61,692 bases of DNA from an uncultured Clostridia bacterium (GTDB taxonomy: Bacteria; Bacillota; Clostridia; Christensenellales; Borkfalkiaceae). Shown here one piece after another: positions 25,776-34,617 of the stretch. Position numbers and translations under genes: made by a program. The notes beneath the pieces are model-generated. The model was not told where the DNA came from. It worked only from the letters and a program-made list of their open reading frames with translations, and ran no database searches. The stretch covers positions 1 to 61,692 of the forward strand of contig CAKQJE010000015.1 of assembly GCA_934247225.1 (NCBI GenBank), in the 5' to 3' direction. Numbering within the stretch: the first letter of the stretch is position 1; every line of letters starts with the position of its first letter.

Positions 25776-26513
25776 TTATTTATATACGTTTAATTTGACG
25801 TAAAGCTTGCCTTTTTTTGAAATTCCGCCCTCGGAAACAAACACGAATTTCCCCTTTCCTCTGACGGTTACAACGTCGCCGCTTTTTAAAGTTTTTTCGC
25901 TTTTTTCGAGCTGTTTTCCGTTAAGCGAAACAAATCCGCTTTTAAAGAGCGCGGAGCTTTCGTCTCTCGAAAAATTGTAAAGCCTGGAAATCACCGCGTC
26001 GGCGCGGTTGGACGCCACGCTTATTTCGGTTTCTTCGGTTTTCGGGCGGAGAGACTCGGGCAACTCGTCCGCTTCCGTAACGATAACGGGATTTCTCGAA
26101 ACCGTTTTAAGCTCCGACAAAATAAGCGGCGCAACGCTTTCGTGAACGAAAATATACGCGTTTCCGCCGTCGATGAAAATATCGCCCGTCTTGTCCCGTT
26201 CCACGCCGAGATTAAGCGTTGCGCCCAGGACGTCGCGATGAGTTACGGGAACGGCGAATTTGCCCGCCGTAGTGGATATTTTAAGAAGTTTTACGGGAAA
26301 ATCTTCCTCGTAACCGAGTTCGTCCTTGTTGCCGAACCTCGCCATCGTCCTTTCCGAAAAATCGCTTCCGCCGAAAAATGTAACGTTTTTTTCGCCGACT
26401 TCCTTTTTAACTTCCTCCGCCTTTGTCGGATTTAAAAAATCCGTGAACGTGAAAATGTTTCTCGATAAACTTCTTTGAAATAATTCGTTAATTCTGTTTT
26501 CAAAATCGCCCAT
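25776..26513 (-). CDS. ylmH: YlmH-like S4-domain RNA-binding protein (RqcP2 type)
   Basis: 245 residues. The N-terminal two thirds match the YlmH pattern (LNPTKAEEV, FFGGSDFSERTMARF, THRDVLGATLNLGVERDKTGDI). An S4 domain ends the protein (NRADAVISRLYNFSRDESSALFKSG and on to KSGDVVTVRGKGKF). YlmH-type proteins bind RNA and, in Bacillus, stall-derived 50S-peptidyl-tRNA complexes in ribosome quality control. The usual division-cluster neighbours are absent here. Its ATG lies 6 bases after a TAAAAT box and lacks a ribosome binding site. Confidence 0.88.
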   Translation of the reverse strand: MGDFENRINELFQRSLSRNIFTFTDFLNPTKAEEVKKEVGEKNVTFFGGSDFSERTMARFGNKDELGYEEDFPVKLLKISTTAGKFAVPVTHRDVLGATLNLGVERDKTGDIFIDGGNAYIFVHESVAPLILSELKTVSRNPVIVTEADELPESLRPKTEETEISVASNRADAVISRLYNFSRDESSALFKSGFVSLNGKQLEKSEKTLKSGDVVTVRGKGKFVFVSEGGISKKGKLYVKLNVYK

Positions 26514-26519
26514 ACGATT

Positions 26520-26548
26520 ATTTTAACACGTAAGGGGCGTATTCACAA
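26520..26548 (-). promoter_or_regulatory. Promoter of ylmH, predicted leaderless
   Basis: On the minus strand, TTGTGA (26543-26548), a 17-base spacer and TAAAAT (26520-26525). The ATG at 26513 follows after 6 bases. The -35 match is moderate. Confidence 0.5.
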
Positions 26549-26606
26549 GTCTTTTCGGCTTATTTCGGTAAAATAATAAATTTCGTTTGCCCGTCACACT
26601 TTTCGC

Positions 26607-26635
26607 TTTACTTTCCCGCATATGCGTGATATACT
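26607..26635 (+). promoter_or_regulatory. Promoter of the FAD-dependent dehydrogenase gene
   Basis: TTTACT (26607-26612), a 17-base spacer and TATACT (26630-26635) with a TG one base before the -10. The leader would be about 57 bases, with a GGGAGG binding site before the ATG. Confidence 0.5.
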
Positions 26636-26698
26636 TTGGCGTAAAAGCTTTTTGTCGCAAAGACTTTTGTTATAAAAACTTTCTTACGGGAGGCAATA

Positions 26699-28087
26699 AT
26701 GAATACCGACGTTTTAATAATCGGAGCGGGTCCTGCCGGAATTTTCACGGCGTTAGAACTTATCCGCAACGGCTACAAAGGAAAAATCACGATCGTCGAA
26801 AAAGGCTCGGCGATTGAAAAAAGAGTTTGCCCGAAAAAGAAAACCGGGCATTGTATGAACTGCAAAAACTGCGCCATTACCACCGGGTTTTCGGGCGCGG
26901 GCGCTTTCTCTGACGGGAAACTTTCGCTTTCGAGCTACGTCGGCGGATCGCTTCCCGATCAGATCGGTCACGACCTCGTTCAAAGCACTATCGATTACGT
27001 CGACAGAATTTATCTCGAATTCGGCGCGGATACGAAAATCGAGGGTATCGACCACCCCGAAGAAATCAAACAGATAAGAAGAAAGGCGATAAGCGCGGGG
27101 CTTAAACTCGTCGATTGCCCCATTCGCCACCTCGGCACGGAAAAAGCTCAGGATATTTATTACGCTATCGAGCAGTATCTTCTTCAAAACGGCGTGGAAA
27201 TGATTTTCAATACCGACTGCAAAAACGTCGTTATCGACGGCAACACCTGCAACGGCGCGATTATTTTCGTCAAAGGCGCGGAAGAGACGATTTACTCGAA
27301 GAAAACCATTATCGCAACGGGCAGAAGGGGCGCGGAATGGCTCGAAACAATGTGTTCGGCGCACGGAATAGAACACCAGCCCTCCACCGTCGATATCGGC
27401 GTGAGAGTGGAAGTCCGCAACGAAGTTATGGAAGAGGTAAACAAGGTTTTATACGAGTCCAAACTTATCGGCTACCCCGCTCCGTTCAGAAATAAAGTAA
27501 GAACTTTCTGTCAGAACCCCGGCGGTTACGTCGCGCAGGAAAATTACGACGACAATCTCGCAGTTGTAAACGGACACTCTTTTAAAGACAAGAAATCGGA
27601 CAACACCAACCTTTCCATTCTCTGCTCGCACAACTTCACTTACCCGTTCAATCAGCCGATCGAGTATGCGAAAAAGATAGGCGAACTTACGAATATGCTT
27701 GCGAACGGACACATTCTCGTTCAGCGTTACGGCGATATTTTAGAGGGAAAGCGTACCTGGGAAAAGGAACTCACTCAGTCCAACGTGAAACCCACTCTGC
27801 CCGACGCTGTTGCGGGCGATATCACGGCGGCAATGCCTTACAGAACGCTTACCAACATTCTGCATTTCATCGAACAGCTCGACGTTGTAGTTCCCGGGTT
27901 TGCAAGCCCCGAAACTCTTCTTTATTCGCCCGAACTGAAATTCTACTCCAACAAAATCAAAATGGACGACGATTTCAACACGAATATAGCAAATCTTCAC
28001 TGTCTCGGGGACTCCTCGGGTTGGACAAGAGGGCTTATGATGGCTTCCGTTATGGGCGTTTTAATGGCTCGCAAACTTAAATTTTAA
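26699..28087 (+). CDS. FAD-dependent dehydrogenase (COG2509-like)
   Basis: 462 residues. The N-terminal FAD motif is VLIIGAGPAGIFTALEL. It is followed by a cysteine cluster (CPKKKTGHCMNCKNC at about 43-57) and TGFSGAGAFSDGKLSL. The C-terminus has a GDSSGWTRGLMMASVMGVLMA cofactor block. Members of this uncharacterised family resemble HI0933/geranylgeranyl-reductase-like flavoproteins. Reaction and partner are unknown, and the cysteines could bind iron-sulfur or zinc. It is monocistronic, with a GGGAGG site and its own terminator. Confidence 0.8.
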   Translation: MNTDVLIIGAGPAGIFTALELIRNGYKGKITIVEKGSAIEKRVCPKKKTGHCMNCKNCAITTGFSGAGAFSDGKLSLSSYVGGSLPDQIGHDLVQSTIDYVDRIYLEFGADTKIEGIDHPEEIKQIRRKAISAGLKLVDCPIRHLGTEKAQDIYYAIEQYLLQNGVEMIFNTDCKNVVIDGNTCNGAIIFVKGAEETIYSKKTIIATGRRGAEWLETMCSAHGIEHQPSTVDIGVRVEVRNEVMEEVNKVLYESKLIGYPAPFRNKVRTFCQNPGGYVAQENYDDNLAVVNGHSFKDKKSDNTNLSILCSHNFTYPFNQPIEYAKKIGELTNMLANGHILVQRYGDILEGKRTWEKELTQSNVKPTLPDAVAGDITAAMPYRTLTNILHFIEQLDVVVPGFASPETLLYSPELKFYSNKIKMDDDFNTNIANLHCLGDSSGWTRGLMMASVMGVLMARKLKF

Positions 28088-28120
28088 AAAAGAGTTTAAT
28101 TAAAAAAAGTTTAATTATAT

Positions 28121-28167
28121 AAAAAGACTGCAAACCCGATCGGAAAGGTCGGGTTTGCAGTCTTTTT
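28121..28167. terminator. Bidirectional terminator, 19-bp stem
   Basis: Bases 28121-28139 pair perfectly with 28149-28167 around a 9-base loop. The arms begin with AAAAA and end with TTTTT, so it works on both strands between convergent genes. Confidence 0.92.
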
Positions 28168-28183
28168 AAAAGCCGATCATCGC

Positions 28184-28283
28184 TTATTCTTCGGTAACGT
28201 TCACCTCTTCGGAAAGCTGCAAGGTGCGCAAACCGAGGAAAAAGTCTTTTATATTGTAAATCAAAATAACTTTTTTAGAATCG
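28184..28283 (-). pseudogene. C-terminal remnant of an unidentified gene
   Basis: A minus-strand frame ends at TAA (28184-28186) and reads about 30 residues of ordinary composition (IYNIKDFFLGLRTLQLSEEV, then NVTEE), with codon use like the neighbours. It has no start codon. Upstream it runs into the hairpin at 28284-28312 and then a stop next to the end of the M64 gene. It looks like the tail of a gene whose front was replaced, but it is short and I cannot name it. Confidence 0.35.
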
Positions 28284-28312
28284 GAGCCGTCCGCATTGAC
28301 TGCGGACGGCTC
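28284..28312. terminator. 12-bp hairpin after the M64-type gene
   Basis: Bases 28284-28295 pair perfectly with 28301-28312 around a 5-base loop, 14 bases past the stop at 28326. The minus-strand side has no immediate T-run; the plus-strand side has TTTGTTT. Confidence 0.55.
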
Positions 28313-28325
28313 TTTGTTTATCGGT

Positions 28326-31300
28326 TTACCTTATTTCTTTTTTATTGACGACGCTTTTATCGCAGCGATTATAACCGCGAATTTTTCTAACGGCAAATCG
28401 CAGAATTACAAATCCGACAAGTATGGCGCATATCGGAAGTTCTTTCGACAAACCGCCCGAAAATCCGCGTTTGCCGCTATCGTCGACTATTGCACCGTTA
28501 CATCCTCTACCGCCCGAAGGCTTATCTTCATACACAGCGGTAAGAGTTGTTTCGCCCGCTACGGTAAAGGTATACTTCTTTTCGACGCTCACGATTTTTT
28601 CGCTTGCGTCCTTCCAGCCTTTGAATACCTTGCCGGCTTTATCTTCCGCCGTTACGGTTACGCTTTCGCCTTCCGCATAGAATTTGCTTTCGCCGTTTAT
28701 TATTACGTTATGCGTACCGATTTTCGCAATTCCAAGGTCTGCGATTTCGTTACCGTTCCGGTCAAAATATTTTCCGCAAACAGAACACTCGTAATGACCT
28801 TTCGTTCCGAACTCCTCCGTTGTCGCCGGGATTTCGTCTGTCCAATCCCCATAGGTATGCTCGGCAAAATCGGTATCGACTTCCTTTTTCTGCACCGCAA
28901 ACGCAGCATTTTCAAACGTAGCGGTATATTTCATTCTGCCTTTTTCTTTGCAGGTTGCCGCTTTGATTTCCTCTGCCGTTGCGGTTACCGTTTCGCTTTC
29001 GAAATGAGCGTTATCGTGTTTGCAAACTCTTTCCGCTTTGCAAGCGTCGTTGCCCTTCCAGGTATATTTTACTTCGCCGTAGTCGTGACCGAGTTTTTCG
29101 CCGTATTCCGCGCCGCAAACCGAGCAAACCGCTTTGTTTTCGCAAGTTGCGGCTCCGCCCGAACAATTTGCCGTTTCGGTGTGGTTGCTATCTTTCTTGC
29201 AAGTGCGGGTATGCGTTCCGTTTCCGCTGCCGATCCAATCTCCCCAGTCGTGAATATGAGTGCTGTTTTGTTTTGTATAATAATACGTTACGGTTTGTCC
29301 GCTCCCGCTTACCTGCCGATTCAGACCTTCCGCTTTGCTTAATGTATGACCGAAAAGTTCAGGTGCGGCTGTCCAGTTTATCATACTTCCGACCGCAAGA
29401 GGTATTACGGCTTTCGGAGCATTGGGTATTTCGCTGCCGTCTTCAAACCTGTACTCGATATTAACGTTTGCGTAAGTCTGAGTTTCGGTGTTGTCGTTTG
29501 CAAGCACGTTCCGGTTTTCGTCGGTTACCGTAAAGGCAACGACGTCTCCGTCTTTCAGAACCGCGTCCGACGGGATTTGATAAATCATCGAGCAACTTTC
29601 CAATCCCGAATTGAAATCGCTGCCGTCATATCCCAAAGCTCCCTTTTGCCAGAATTTACTTTTTTCGCTCCACACGGGAATAATAAACGTCTGCGTCGCT
29701 TCCATTCTTTGACCGCCGACCGTGGTTGCAACGCTGCCGTCGGCACGTTTTATCCAGATTTTCATAGTAATATGTCGTTCCGTGGTGTCCGAAAGATTCT
29801 GAATAATAGTTCGCAGTTCGATTTTTTCGCCGGCCATACCGATGCCGAATTTGTTTTTGTCGGCGCCGCTTAGCAATACTCCGTTACGATAGTTTGCAAA
29901 ATTATAATATCCGTTATAGGTCGTGTCCGCAAAGTCTGACGACGCAGAATACCGCCCCGTATATTTTCTGACTTCGGGGTCTGCCACATACAGACTTTTG
30001 CCGCTGACAAGTTGAGACAACCGCTTGTAACCTTGCAACTTACATACTTCACAGAACTGATAGTTGGTGTCGCGCATAAGACATTCATAACTTGAGTTAA
30101 AAGCATTGCCGTATGACTGCGAAGGACAAGAATAAGTTTTTCTGAATCCTAAAAGCTTTTTCCACTTTACCCGATCCGGGTTGACGTTGCAGGCAACGTT
30201 AAGCGAAGTAACATCCGTTTGTTCCGTCACCCTGTCCATATACTCGTCGCCAAGACCTAACAATCCGTGCCCGAGCTCATGCGCAAAAGTCTGCGGCGCA
30301 CGATAACTGTCGGACGGAGTTATGAAATAATGAAAACCAAACGGAAGATTTGTATATGCGTCACCGAAGTTGCGGGTTGTATTGACAATCAAAGCAAACT
30401 GGCTGATATAATTATGCACATAATAGTATGGCGGATATTGCTCGTTATCGTCCCAAAACATTTTGTTCGGTTCTGTTTTGTTCGGAATATGCGCATCGTG
30501 TATCTGCTCGATAAACGCAGGACCTATACATCTTTCAAAAATATGGTTTTTCCAGGGATTTCCCATATTTGTCGATATCGACGAAGAATTGTTAGATCCT
30601 ACGACTACGTCGAAAAACGTACTGCCGCCATTCTCGAAACTTGATTCCGAAGCCGTGCAAAGAGCGTAGACGTTAAACCTATCGGCATAACTACGATACG
30701 GTTCGTATTGCATAGCACCGCTCCATACCTTTTTTACGTCGTTGATAAACTTTTGTTGCTGATTTTCGGTGTATCCTTCGCCACAAATGACGATAACCAT
30801 GTTTTCCGAGTCGCTTCTCGTCTTTTGAATTGTATATACGGGAATTACGGGATTTGAATATTTACCGTCGGCAGAATAATTCGGACCGAGAGTAAGCGTG
30901 AGTTTCTGCTCCGTGCTTACGTCCCATTCCCGATTCGGATCATCATCCGGCTCGGCAACGGTATAATCGTCCTCCTTTTTGTCGGGGGCTGATCCTTTAT
31001 ACGGGTTTGTCGACGTTCCGTTACCCGAAGTCGCCACATAATAATCGGTATCAAGATAAAATGCCGGTCTGACTCCGATATAGTTGCGTTGCGGCGACTC
31101 TCTGCCTATCGTTCCGTTATTGTGAACGTAACGCATATCGTGGTTACAATCGGATACCGGCGTTCTGAGCCAATACGGCCAGCCCATACCCTGCTCGTTT
31201 TTTCCTATATAATAATCGTCGAAATTTTTCCATACGGTATTGACCTGCTTAACGTCGAGAAGAAAGACTTTTTCGGTTGAATTTTCGCCGTATGCGCTTT

Positions 31301-31955
31301 CAAAGTTATCGGCAACGTTCCGGATATCATAATTCAATTCCAGATCTGAGCGACCGTCGCCGTCATAAATCCCTCGTTTATATTCGGGGTGCGATACAAG
31401 CGAGCGTTGAGTGACAGTCTTCATGGCTGCTATCTCTGCTTTTGAAAAGTCGTTCAAAAATCCGGCTTTATCCTCGTAAGCATTACCGTCAACATAACCG
31501 TCCCTCGGCGGATTGCCGCACAACCACTTCACTTCGCCGGCGATAGCCGCGGAATTTAACCACGAGCGCATGTTGCTGTCTTTCCAATAATTAGAACCGT
31601 ATGTATCACGCTTATAATTGCGGCTATGAGATTTTGTACGGCTGTTGTCGTTTGTCATGGCGTCGTAAGGAAGCGTATCGATTACATTGTCGGCAAGCAT
31701 CAGACAGCCTTTTTCGTCAATGCCGACGCACCTCCAGACAACGCTTTTTCCGTTATATTTACCGAGACTTATATACGCCCCGAGTTCAATTTGAGTCGTT
31801 TGTATTCCGCTTGCCGACAATGAGTTCCGAGCGCTTTCGATTTTATATTCGGCATTGGCGAAGGTTTTGCGCAACATCATTGTCTCGCCGCCGCAAACAG
31901 CAATAACGAGCGCCGTTATTAAAAACCTACTTATCTTTTTAATATGTTTTTTCAT
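28326..31955 (-). CDS. Large surface protein with M64-type metallopeptidase domain
   Basis: 1209 residues. A signal peptide covers about 1-37. A DUF6273-like domain (about 50-320; ISLGKYNGKSVVWRCVG and on to WLRTPVSDCN) precedes a peptidase M64 domain (about 380-660; VIVICGEGYTENQ) with zinc-site residues H559, E560 and H563 in HELGHGLLGLGDEY. Then come a MucBP-like repeat (about 830-900), a Cys/His-rich segment (about 900-1065), a bacterial-repeat domain like that of internalin B (about 1085-1150; FKGWKD) and a C-terminal membrane helix with basic residues. M64 enzymes include IgA-cleaving peptidases, so a host or mucin glycoprotein target is plausible but unproven. Confidence 0.85.
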   Translation of the reverse strand: MKKHIKKISRFLITALVIAVCGGETMMLRKTFANAEYKIESARNSLSASGIQTTQIELGAYISLGKYNGKSVVWRCVGIDEKGCLMLADNVIDTLPYDAMTNDNSRTKSHSRNYKRDTYGSNYWKDSNMRSWLNSAAIAGEVKWLCGNPPRDGYVDGNAYEDKAGFLNDFSKAEIAAMKTVTQRSLVSHPEYKRGIYDGDGRSDLELNYDIRNVADNFESAYGENSTEKVFLLDVKQVNTVWKNFDDYYIGKNEQGMGWPYWLRTPVSDCNHDMRYVHNNGTIGRESPQRNYIGVRPAFYLDTDYYVATSGNGTSTNPYKGSAPDKKEDDYTVAEPDDDPNREWDVSTEQKLTLTLGPNYSADGKYSNPVIPVYTIQKTRSDSENMVIVICGEGYTENQQQKFINDVKKVWSGAMQYEPYRSYADRFNVYALCTASESSFENGGSTFFDVVVGSNNSSSISTNMGNPWKNHIFERCIGPAFIEQIHDAHIPNKTEPNKMFWDDNEQYPPYYYVHNYISQFALIVNTTRNFGDAYTNLPFGFHYFITPSDSYRAPQTFAHELGHGLLGLGDEYMDRVTEQTDVTSLNVACNVNPDRVKWKKLLGFRKTYSCPSQSYGNAFNSSYECLMRDTNYQFCEVCKLQGYKRLSQLVSGKSLYVADPEVRKYTGRYSASSDFADTTYNGYYNFANYRNGVLLSGADKNKFGIGMAGEKIELRTIIQNLSDTTERHITMKIWIKRADGSVATTVGGQRMEATQTFIIPVWSEKSKFWQKGALGYDGSDFNSGLESCSMIYQIPSDAVLKDGDVVAFTVTDENRNVLANDNTETQTYANVNIEYRFEDGSEIPNAPKAVIPLAVGSMINWTAAPELFGHTLSKAEGLNRQVSGSGQTVTYYYTKQNSTHIHDWGDWIGSGNGTHTRTCKKDSNHTETANCSGGAATCENKAVCSVCGAEYGEKLGHDYGEVKYTWKGNDACKAERVCKHDNAHFESETVTATAEEIKAATCKEKGRMKYTATFENAAFAVQKKEVDTDFAEHTYGDWTDEIPATTEEFGTKGHYECSVCGKYFDRNGNEIADLGIAKIGTHNVIINGESKFYAEGESVTVTAEDKAGKVFKGWKDASEKIVSVEKKYTFTVAGETTLTAVYEDKPSGGRGCNGAIVDDSGKRGFSGGLSKELPICAILVGFVILRFAVRKIRGYNRCDKSVVNKKEIR

Positions 31956-32227
31956 TTTGGTTCATATCCTCGGTGTTTTTACGTTTGTGATTTTTTATGG
32001 AAGTGTTTTCCGTTTTTACAAAACATTATCTTCCCTCAAGCTCTTGTAAATCTCGCTAACGAACAAAAAGAAGGACGGCCGAGAATTTCCTGGTCGCCCT
32101 TTAACAAATTCGTTGTTTACTCCGTTTGATTCGGGTTTTCAAAATTCCCTAAGAATATCCGACATTCGGAGCACATTTCTTTTCAGCGGTTTTTTACGTT
32201 TTTTGCAAAGTTTTTTACAGCCCGTTG

Positions 32228-32998
32228 TTAAATTCGTTTTTTATTTATATCGGCGCGCTGTTTGCTTGCTTTCGATAAAGCTATCAGAACCGCAACGCAA
32301 AGGGATACGGCAACGCCTGCAATGAAAAATATGAGAGTGTATTTGACGACTCTGCCAAATCTCCCTTCCGGTTCCTGCAAAAGAGGTTCGGAAAGCACGG
32401 TTATTCTGCCCGCATACGCCTCGAAAACAGCTTTGTCGCCGTCCTTTTCGTTGATTGTTTGAAGGAAAGAATCGATAATGCATTGAAGCATTTTTTCGGG
32501 GTTTTTTATGGTCGATTTGTAAGAAAGGAAAATCTGCGACGACTGACTCGAACACGATACGCTTTTTCTGATCGCGGTGAGTTTGATCGGCTGAGAACCT
32601 TCTTCGAGATAGTTTTCGTTGTATTTTTCCTTTGCAGCAACATACACGACGTCGTTATTCGTGTTGAAAAACGAAAGCGCGTTGTGCGCCAGCGTTGCCG
32701 CATAAGAAAGCGCGGCTTCTTCCGCTTTATTTTTGCTGTTGTCGATTATGACGTATTCTTTGCCGTCCGGACCTTTGATCACTGTCGACGCGTCGCCGTA
32801 CTCCGTTTCGACCTTTACGGTAAGAGAAGCCGAAGCCGTGTACTCGTTAGCCATTAAAAAGTAAGAATAAACGGCGCCGATTGCCGCCATTGCGCATACG
32901 ATAGCAAGAAAAAGAGCAAGTTTTTTCTTTATTATGGCGAATACGTCCGCAAACGAAATCACGTTTTCTTCTTTTTTAATTACGTTTTCTTCTTGCAT
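32228..32998 (-). CDS. Wzz/YveK-type chain-length or capsule export protein
   Basis: 256 residues. Two membrane helices (about 28-50 and 218-240) flank an extracellular domain with a Wzz-type start (ISFADVFAIIKKKLALFLAIVC). The C-terminal tail is short and basic, without a tyrosine kinase domain. Such proteins set polysaccharide length or activate BY-kinases. No glycosyltransferase, kinase or flippase gene is next to it, so it is an orphan. An AAAGGGG site precedes the ATG. A weak promoter (TTATGA-17-TATAAC, about 33075-33103) overlaps an imperfect dyad at 33055-33082. Confidence 0.78.
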   Translation of the reverse strand: MQEENVIKKEENVISFADVFAIIKKKLALFLAIVCAMAAIGAVYSYFLMANEYTASASLTVKVETEYGDASTVIKGPDGKEYVIIDNSKNKAEEAALSYAATLAHNALSFFNTNNDVVYVAAKEKYNENYLEEGSQPIKLTAIRKSVSCSSQSSQIFLSYKSTIKNPEKMLQCIIDSFLQTINEKDGDKAVFEAYAGRITVLSEPLLQEPEGRFGRVVKYTLIFFIAGVAVSLCVAVLIALSKASKQRADINKKRI

Positions 32999-33187
32999 AG
33001 AAGCCCCTTTATATATTATTTGTTTTTTTTCGATTTATTTATTTCGGGCAATTCGTTACAACGAGAACAAAATCGTTATAACTCCCTGTCCGATAAATCA
33101 TAACATATTATTAAATGTTTGTAAAGCGTTTTTATCTCCTCGTTGTTTTCGCTTCGCCGCTTTATTTTTCCCCGCGGCTTCGGTTTG

Positions 33188-34498
33188 TTACTTTCCGCGT
33201 TTTTCGCGAAGTTTCTTCACTTCCGTTTCAAACCCGTTATTCCCCGGTTTATAAAAAACGCTGCCTTTAAGCGAATCGGGAAGGTACTGCTGCTCGACGT
33301 AACCGCCGTAATCGTGCGGGTATTTGTATTCTCTGCTCTTCGCTTTTGCTTCCTTATCGCCGAAAACGGCGTTTCTTATGTGCATAGGAACGGTATCGTC
33401 CTTAGTGCTTTCCGCCGCCGCCTGCGCCGCGTTCATCGCGACGACAACGGAATTGGATTTCGGGGCTTCGCATACATAAATTATCGCTTCGGACAAGGGA
33501 AGCAAGCCCTCGGGGTAACCCATATTCTGAAACGCCGTAAGCGCGCTCGAACAAACGACGAGAGCCTTCGGATCCGCCATGCCGACGTCCTCGGCGGAAT
33601 GAGCGAGAAGTCTTCTGAAAATCAAAAGAGGATCGCCCCCGCCCGAAATAATCCTGTGAGCATAATAAAGCGCGGCGTCGCTGTCGCTGCCTCTTAAAGA
33701 CTTGCAGAACGCGCTTAACATATCGTAATAAGAATTTTCGTCGTAAGAAAGGGCTTTTCTCTGAATGGACTGCTCCGCGTCTTTAAGCGTGACGGTGATT
33801 TTGCCGTCTTTATCGGCTTCGGTCGTTAAAACGGCAAGTTCTAAGGCGTTATAAGCCGTTCTCAGATCTCCGCCGCTCATCGAGGCAATATGATTTAACG
33901 CTTCGTCTTTCACTTCGAGATTAAGTTCGCCGTAGCCCCTTTTTTTATCGTTTATCGCCCTTAAAAGAGCTTTTTTTACCGTTTCGTCGTCCAGCCGCTT
34001 AAACTCGAAAACCCTGCACCTCGAAACAATTGCGGGCGTCATCGCCGCATACGGATTTTCGGTCGTCGAGCCGATAAAAATAATCGTTCCCTGCTCGATC
34101 GCAGGGAGCAGACTGTCGGACTGCGTTTTGCTGAATCTGTGACATTCGTCGAGAAGAAGATACGTCTTTTTTCCGTAAAGTTTAAGGCTTTCCCTTGCTT
34201 CGTCCACGGCTTTTTTAACGTCCGCAACGCCGCTCGAAACGGCGTTTAACTTAACGAAATTGCCGCTTGTGGAATTGGCTATGATATTCGCGAGCGTGGT
34301 TTTGCCCGTTCCGGGAGGTCCCCAGAAAATGCAACTGCCCACTTTATCGAGCGAAATTGCCCTTCTGAGCAAGCTGTTGTCCTCGCATATATGGCTTTGC
34401 CCCAAAAACTCGCGGAGGGAGACGGGTCTCATTCTTTCCGCCAGCGGGGCGCTTGCTTTATTTTTTTCTTCGTTTATGACATCGAAAATATCGTACAT
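33188..34498 (-). CDS. rarA: Replication-associated recombination protein A (RarA/MgsA)
   Basis: 436 residues from the ATG at 34498, favoured by AGAGGA just upstream; an ATG 18 bases earlier is the alternative. It is an AAA+ ATPase of the clamp-loader family with Walker A GPPGTGKT, Walker B LLLDECHRF and sensor GSTTENP, and the family C-terminal tetramerisation part (GGDPLLIFRRLLAHSAEDVGMADP). It acts at stalled replication forks. It is divergent from ylbJ across a tandem duplication. Confidence 0.93.
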   Translation of the reverse strand: MYDIFDVINEEKNKASAPLAERMRPVSLREFLGQSHICEDNSLLRRAISLDKVGSCIFWGPPGTGKTTLANIIANSTSGNFVKLNAVSSGVADVKKAVDEARESLKLYGKKTYLLLDECHRFSKTQSDSLLPAIEQGTIIFIGSTTENPYAAMTPAIVSRCRVFEFKRLDDETVKKALLRAINDKKRGYGELNLEVKDEALNHIASMSGGDLRTAYNALELAVLTTEADKDGKITVTLKDAEQSIQRKALSYDENSYYDMLSAFCKSLRGSDSDAALYYAHRIISGGGDPLLIFRRLLAHSAEDVGMADPKALVVCSSALTAFQNMGYPEGLLPLSEAIIYVCEAPKSNSVVVAMNAAQAAAESTKDDTVPMHIRNAVFGDKEAKAKSREYKYPHDYGGYVEQQYLPDSLKGSVFYKPGNNGFETEVKKLREKRGK

Positions 34499-34514
34499 TT
34501 TATCCTCTTTTTGC

Positions 34515-34562
34515 AAACGGCGGTGCGTCGGAATATAAAAACGGCGGTTTGTCGGAATATAA
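34515..34562. repeat. Tandem 24-bp duplication between rarA and ylbJ
   Basis: Two adjacent 24-base copies (34515-34538 and 34539-34562) differ at only two positions. Each contains ACGGCGGT and GTCGGAATATA. They lie just upstream of the rarA start, in the shared divergent region. Confidence 0.75.
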
Positions 34563-34617
34563 AATTTTCCGATATGAATTCTTTCATTTTTCGCGTTCGT
34601 TCGCCGTATGATAAACT

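Noticed and set aside
28296..29342. Plus-strand open frame of about 348 codons
   Set aside because: It is antisense to the C-terminal part of the M64 protein, has reversed-codon composition, and shows no recognisable domain.
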